Assembly: GCA_017509045.1 (NCBI GenBank)
Contig: JAFWQP010000089.1
Coordinates: 1 to 32,940 of the forward strand
Length of the DNA stretch: 32,940 nucleotides
Direction of reading: 5' to 3'
Source of the DNA: Bacteroidales bacterium
GTDB lineage: Bacteria; Bacteroidota; Bacteroidia; Bacteroidales; P3
Below the pieces are notes generated by a model. The model worked only from the letters and a program-made list of their open reading frames with translations, made no database searches and was not told the origin of the DNA. A program made the translations under genes and the position numbers. Of the stretch, positions 31,257 to 32,940 are shown one piece after another; position 1 is the first letter of the stretch; each line of letters opens with the position of its first letter.

Positions 31257-32940
31257 ATGAAAAAAACCGTATTAACAATTATGACTCTCACGCTTTTTGC
31301 TGCGACGTCATGTCACAAGGGCCCCGAACTCACCTCTGGGGTCAATCTCGACAATCTTGACACTACTGTCAACCCTGCCGAGGATTTCTATCACTATGCC
31401 TGCGGCGGCTGGCTCAAAGCCCACCCGCTGGATGCCGAACACAGCCGTTATGGTGCCTTCGACGTGCTGGCAGAGACCAACCAAGAGCAGCTCCGCACGC
31501 TGATCGACTCGCTGGTGAACAACCAAAACCAGCCCGGCAGCTATGGCGACAAGATTGCCACTTTCTACACTGTGGGTATGGACACCGCCACCATCGAGCA
31601 GCAGGGTGCTGAACCCATCATGCCCTATCTGAATGAGATTGCCGCCATCAAGAAGGTGGATGAGCTCCAACCCGCAATGCGCCGCCTCCACGCTATCGGC
31701 ATCAACCCCTTCTTCGCCCTCTTCAACGAGGCCGACGCAGCTGATGCCAACCAGTGCATCGCTTGGCTCTACCAAACCGGCATCGGTATGGGCGAGCGCG
31801 ACTACTACCTCGAGAGCAAAGGCCGTGAGCCCGAGCTGCGCAAGGCTTATGTCAAATTGATGGAAACCCAGTTTGCCAACGCTGGCTACGACAAGCTCAG
31901 CAAAAAGACTCCCGCCCAGCTCGCCAAGATGGTCATGGACCTCGAAACCCGTCTCGCCAAAGCGCAGTACAGCAACGAGGAAAACCGCGACCCCTTCAAG
32001 ACCTACAACAAGATGAACTTCGACACCGCTGCTGTCCGTGCCGCAGGTCTCGACCTCAAGAACTATTTCGCTGAAATCGGTCTGCCCGAGCTCACCAGCT
32101 TCAACATGTGCCAGCCCGAGTATTTCCAAGAGGTGGGTGTTATCCTCAACGAAGCTAAGAGCCTCGAAGCCATCAAGGCCTACTACGCTTGGAACGTCAT
32201 CAACTCCGCCGCCGGCTACCTCAGCAGCAACTTTGTCAACGCCAACTTCGAGTTCTACGGTCGTACCCTCAGCGGTGCCGAGCAGCTCCGTCCCCGTTGG
32301 AAACGCGTCACCGGCACTGTCGACGGTGCTATGGGCGAAGCCCTTGGCAAACTCTATGTCGAGAAGTACTTCCCCGCTGCCGCCAAGCATCGCATGGTCG
32401 AGATGGTCAACAACCTGAAGGAGGCTTTCGCACAGCGCATTCACGACGCCACCTGGATGTGCGACGCCACCAAGAAACGTGCTATCGAGAAACTCTCCAC
32501 CATCATGGTCAAGGTGGGCTACCCCGACAAGTGGCGCGACTATAGTGGTCTCGAAATCAAGAACGACAGCTACTTCGCCAACGTCATCCGTTCCAATCAG
32601 TTCGACATCGCCTACATGGTGTCAAAGATTGACAAGCCCGTCGACAAGACCGAGTGGGGCATGACTCCGCAAACCGTCAACGCCTACTACAACCCCACCA
32701 CCAACGAGATTTGCTTCCCCGCTGGTATCCTTCAGAAACCCTTCTTCGACATGAATGCCGACGATGCTTTCAACTATGGTGCCATCGGTGTGGTCATCGG
32801 GCATGAGATGACTCACGGCTTCGACGACCAAGGCCGCCACTACGACAAGGACGGCAACCTCAACGACTGGTGGGAGGACGAGGACACCGCCCGCTTCCAG
32901 CAGAATGCCCAGGTGCTGGTCGACTGGTTCAACAAGGTCA
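31257..32940 (+). CDS. M13-family metallopeptidase lipoprotein (partial, runs off the right edge)
   Basis: The first 561 residues of a neprilysin/PepO-type zinc endopeptidase; full members are about 670-690 residues, so roughly 110-130 are beyond the window. The start MKKTVLTIMTLTLFAATSC gives a lipoprotein signal with lipid-attached Cys19. VNPAEDFYHYACGGWL is the typical M13 opening. The conserved NAYYNPTTNEICFPAGILQ lies near 485, and the zinc-binding helix IGHEMTHGFDDQG has His516 and His520. The third ligand (ExxxD) falls past the edge. It should cut peptides at the cell surface or in the periplasm. Codon use is strongly C-ending, unlike the AT-rich module just upstream. Confidence 0.95.
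   Translation, partial: MKKTVLTIMTLTLFAATSCHKGPELTSGVNLDNLDTTVNPAEDFYHYACGGWLKAHPLDAEHSRYGAFDVLAETNQEQLRTLIDSLVNNQNQPGSYGDKIATFYTVGMDTATIEQQGAEPIMPYLNEIAAIKKVDELQPAMRRLHAIGINPFFALFNEADAADANQCIAWLYQTGIGMGERDYYLESKGREPELRKAYVKLMETQFANAGYDKLSKKTPAQLAKMVMDLETRLAKAQYSNEENRDPFKTYNKMNFDTAAVRAAGLDLKNYFAEIGLPELTSFNMCQPEYFQEVGVILNEAKSLEAIKAYYAWNVINSAAGYLSSNFVNANFEFYGRTLSGAEQLRPRWKRVTGTVDGAMGEALGKLYVEKYFPAAAKHRMVEMVNNLKEAFAQRIHDATWMCDATKKRAIEKLSTIMVKVGYPDKWRDYSGLEIKNDSYFANVIRSNQFDIAYMVSKIDKPVDKTEWGMTPQTVNAYYNPTTNEICFPAGILQKPFFDMNADDAFNYGAIGVVIGHEMTHGFDDQGRHYDKDGNLNDWWEDEDTARFQQNAQVLVDWFNKV

Noticed and set aside
31308-32444. Leftward open frame of 378 codons opposite the M13 peptidase
   Set aside because: It lies within the M13 reading frame, which has a lipoprotein signal, M13 motifs and HEMTH. 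The leftward frame is a Val/Gly/Glu-rich shadow caused by strong codon bias.

Overview
The window looks like a chromosomal segment of a member of the Bacteroidota, most likely order Bacteroidales. The evidence is: starts with almost no Shine-Dalgarno sequence; Bacteroidota-type promoters (-7 box TAnnTTTG); a DUF5106/TlpA-like thioredoxin lipoprotein-type protein; a BspA-like leucine-rich-repeat protein; the recF-DUF721 pair; and groESL without a CIRCE operator. No rRNA, tRNA, CRISPR array, prophage or transposase was seen.

Layout. Positions 1-6340 hold a leftward run: a DUF5686-like outer-membrane barrel, a DUF5106/TlpA-like redox protein, tpiA, a LolC/E-type permease and a sensor histidine kinase. 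A 578-base divergent gap with a long palindrome follows. Positions 6919-17649 run rightward: lpdA, a DUF4236-like protein, an M23 peptidase, ispH, recF, DUF721, an ABC exporter with a clipped C-terminus, an M17 aminopeptidase and pdxA. Then come polA (17666-20332; its proofreading residues appear lost), a BspA-like secreted protein and a FISUMP-like lipoprotein. A bidirectional terminator separates these from a leftward block of hutH, a coiled-coil zinc-ribbon protein and a Nif3-like protein. A second divergent gap holds a second copy of the long palindrome. Rightward again are groES-groEL, an HD phosphohydrolase with a class A acid phosphatase, an AT-richer SatD-like/DUF3307 pair, and an M13 metallopeptidase that runs off the right edge.

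Most genes are core metabolism, replication and repair, chaperone or envelope functions. The unusual content is mainly non-coding. (1) Composite low-complexity repeats with a fixed internal order sit between genes and sometimes supply their start or stop codons. (2) Two copies of a roughly 100-base palindrome, built from 11-base units, occupy the two large divergent promoter regions. (3) An AT-rich two-gene module, a cyclase-fold/HTH protein overlapping a polytopic membrane protein, is bracketed by two related 23-base palindromes, each just upstream of a possible -33 box. The third item is the best candidate for a little-described system. Its function is inference only.
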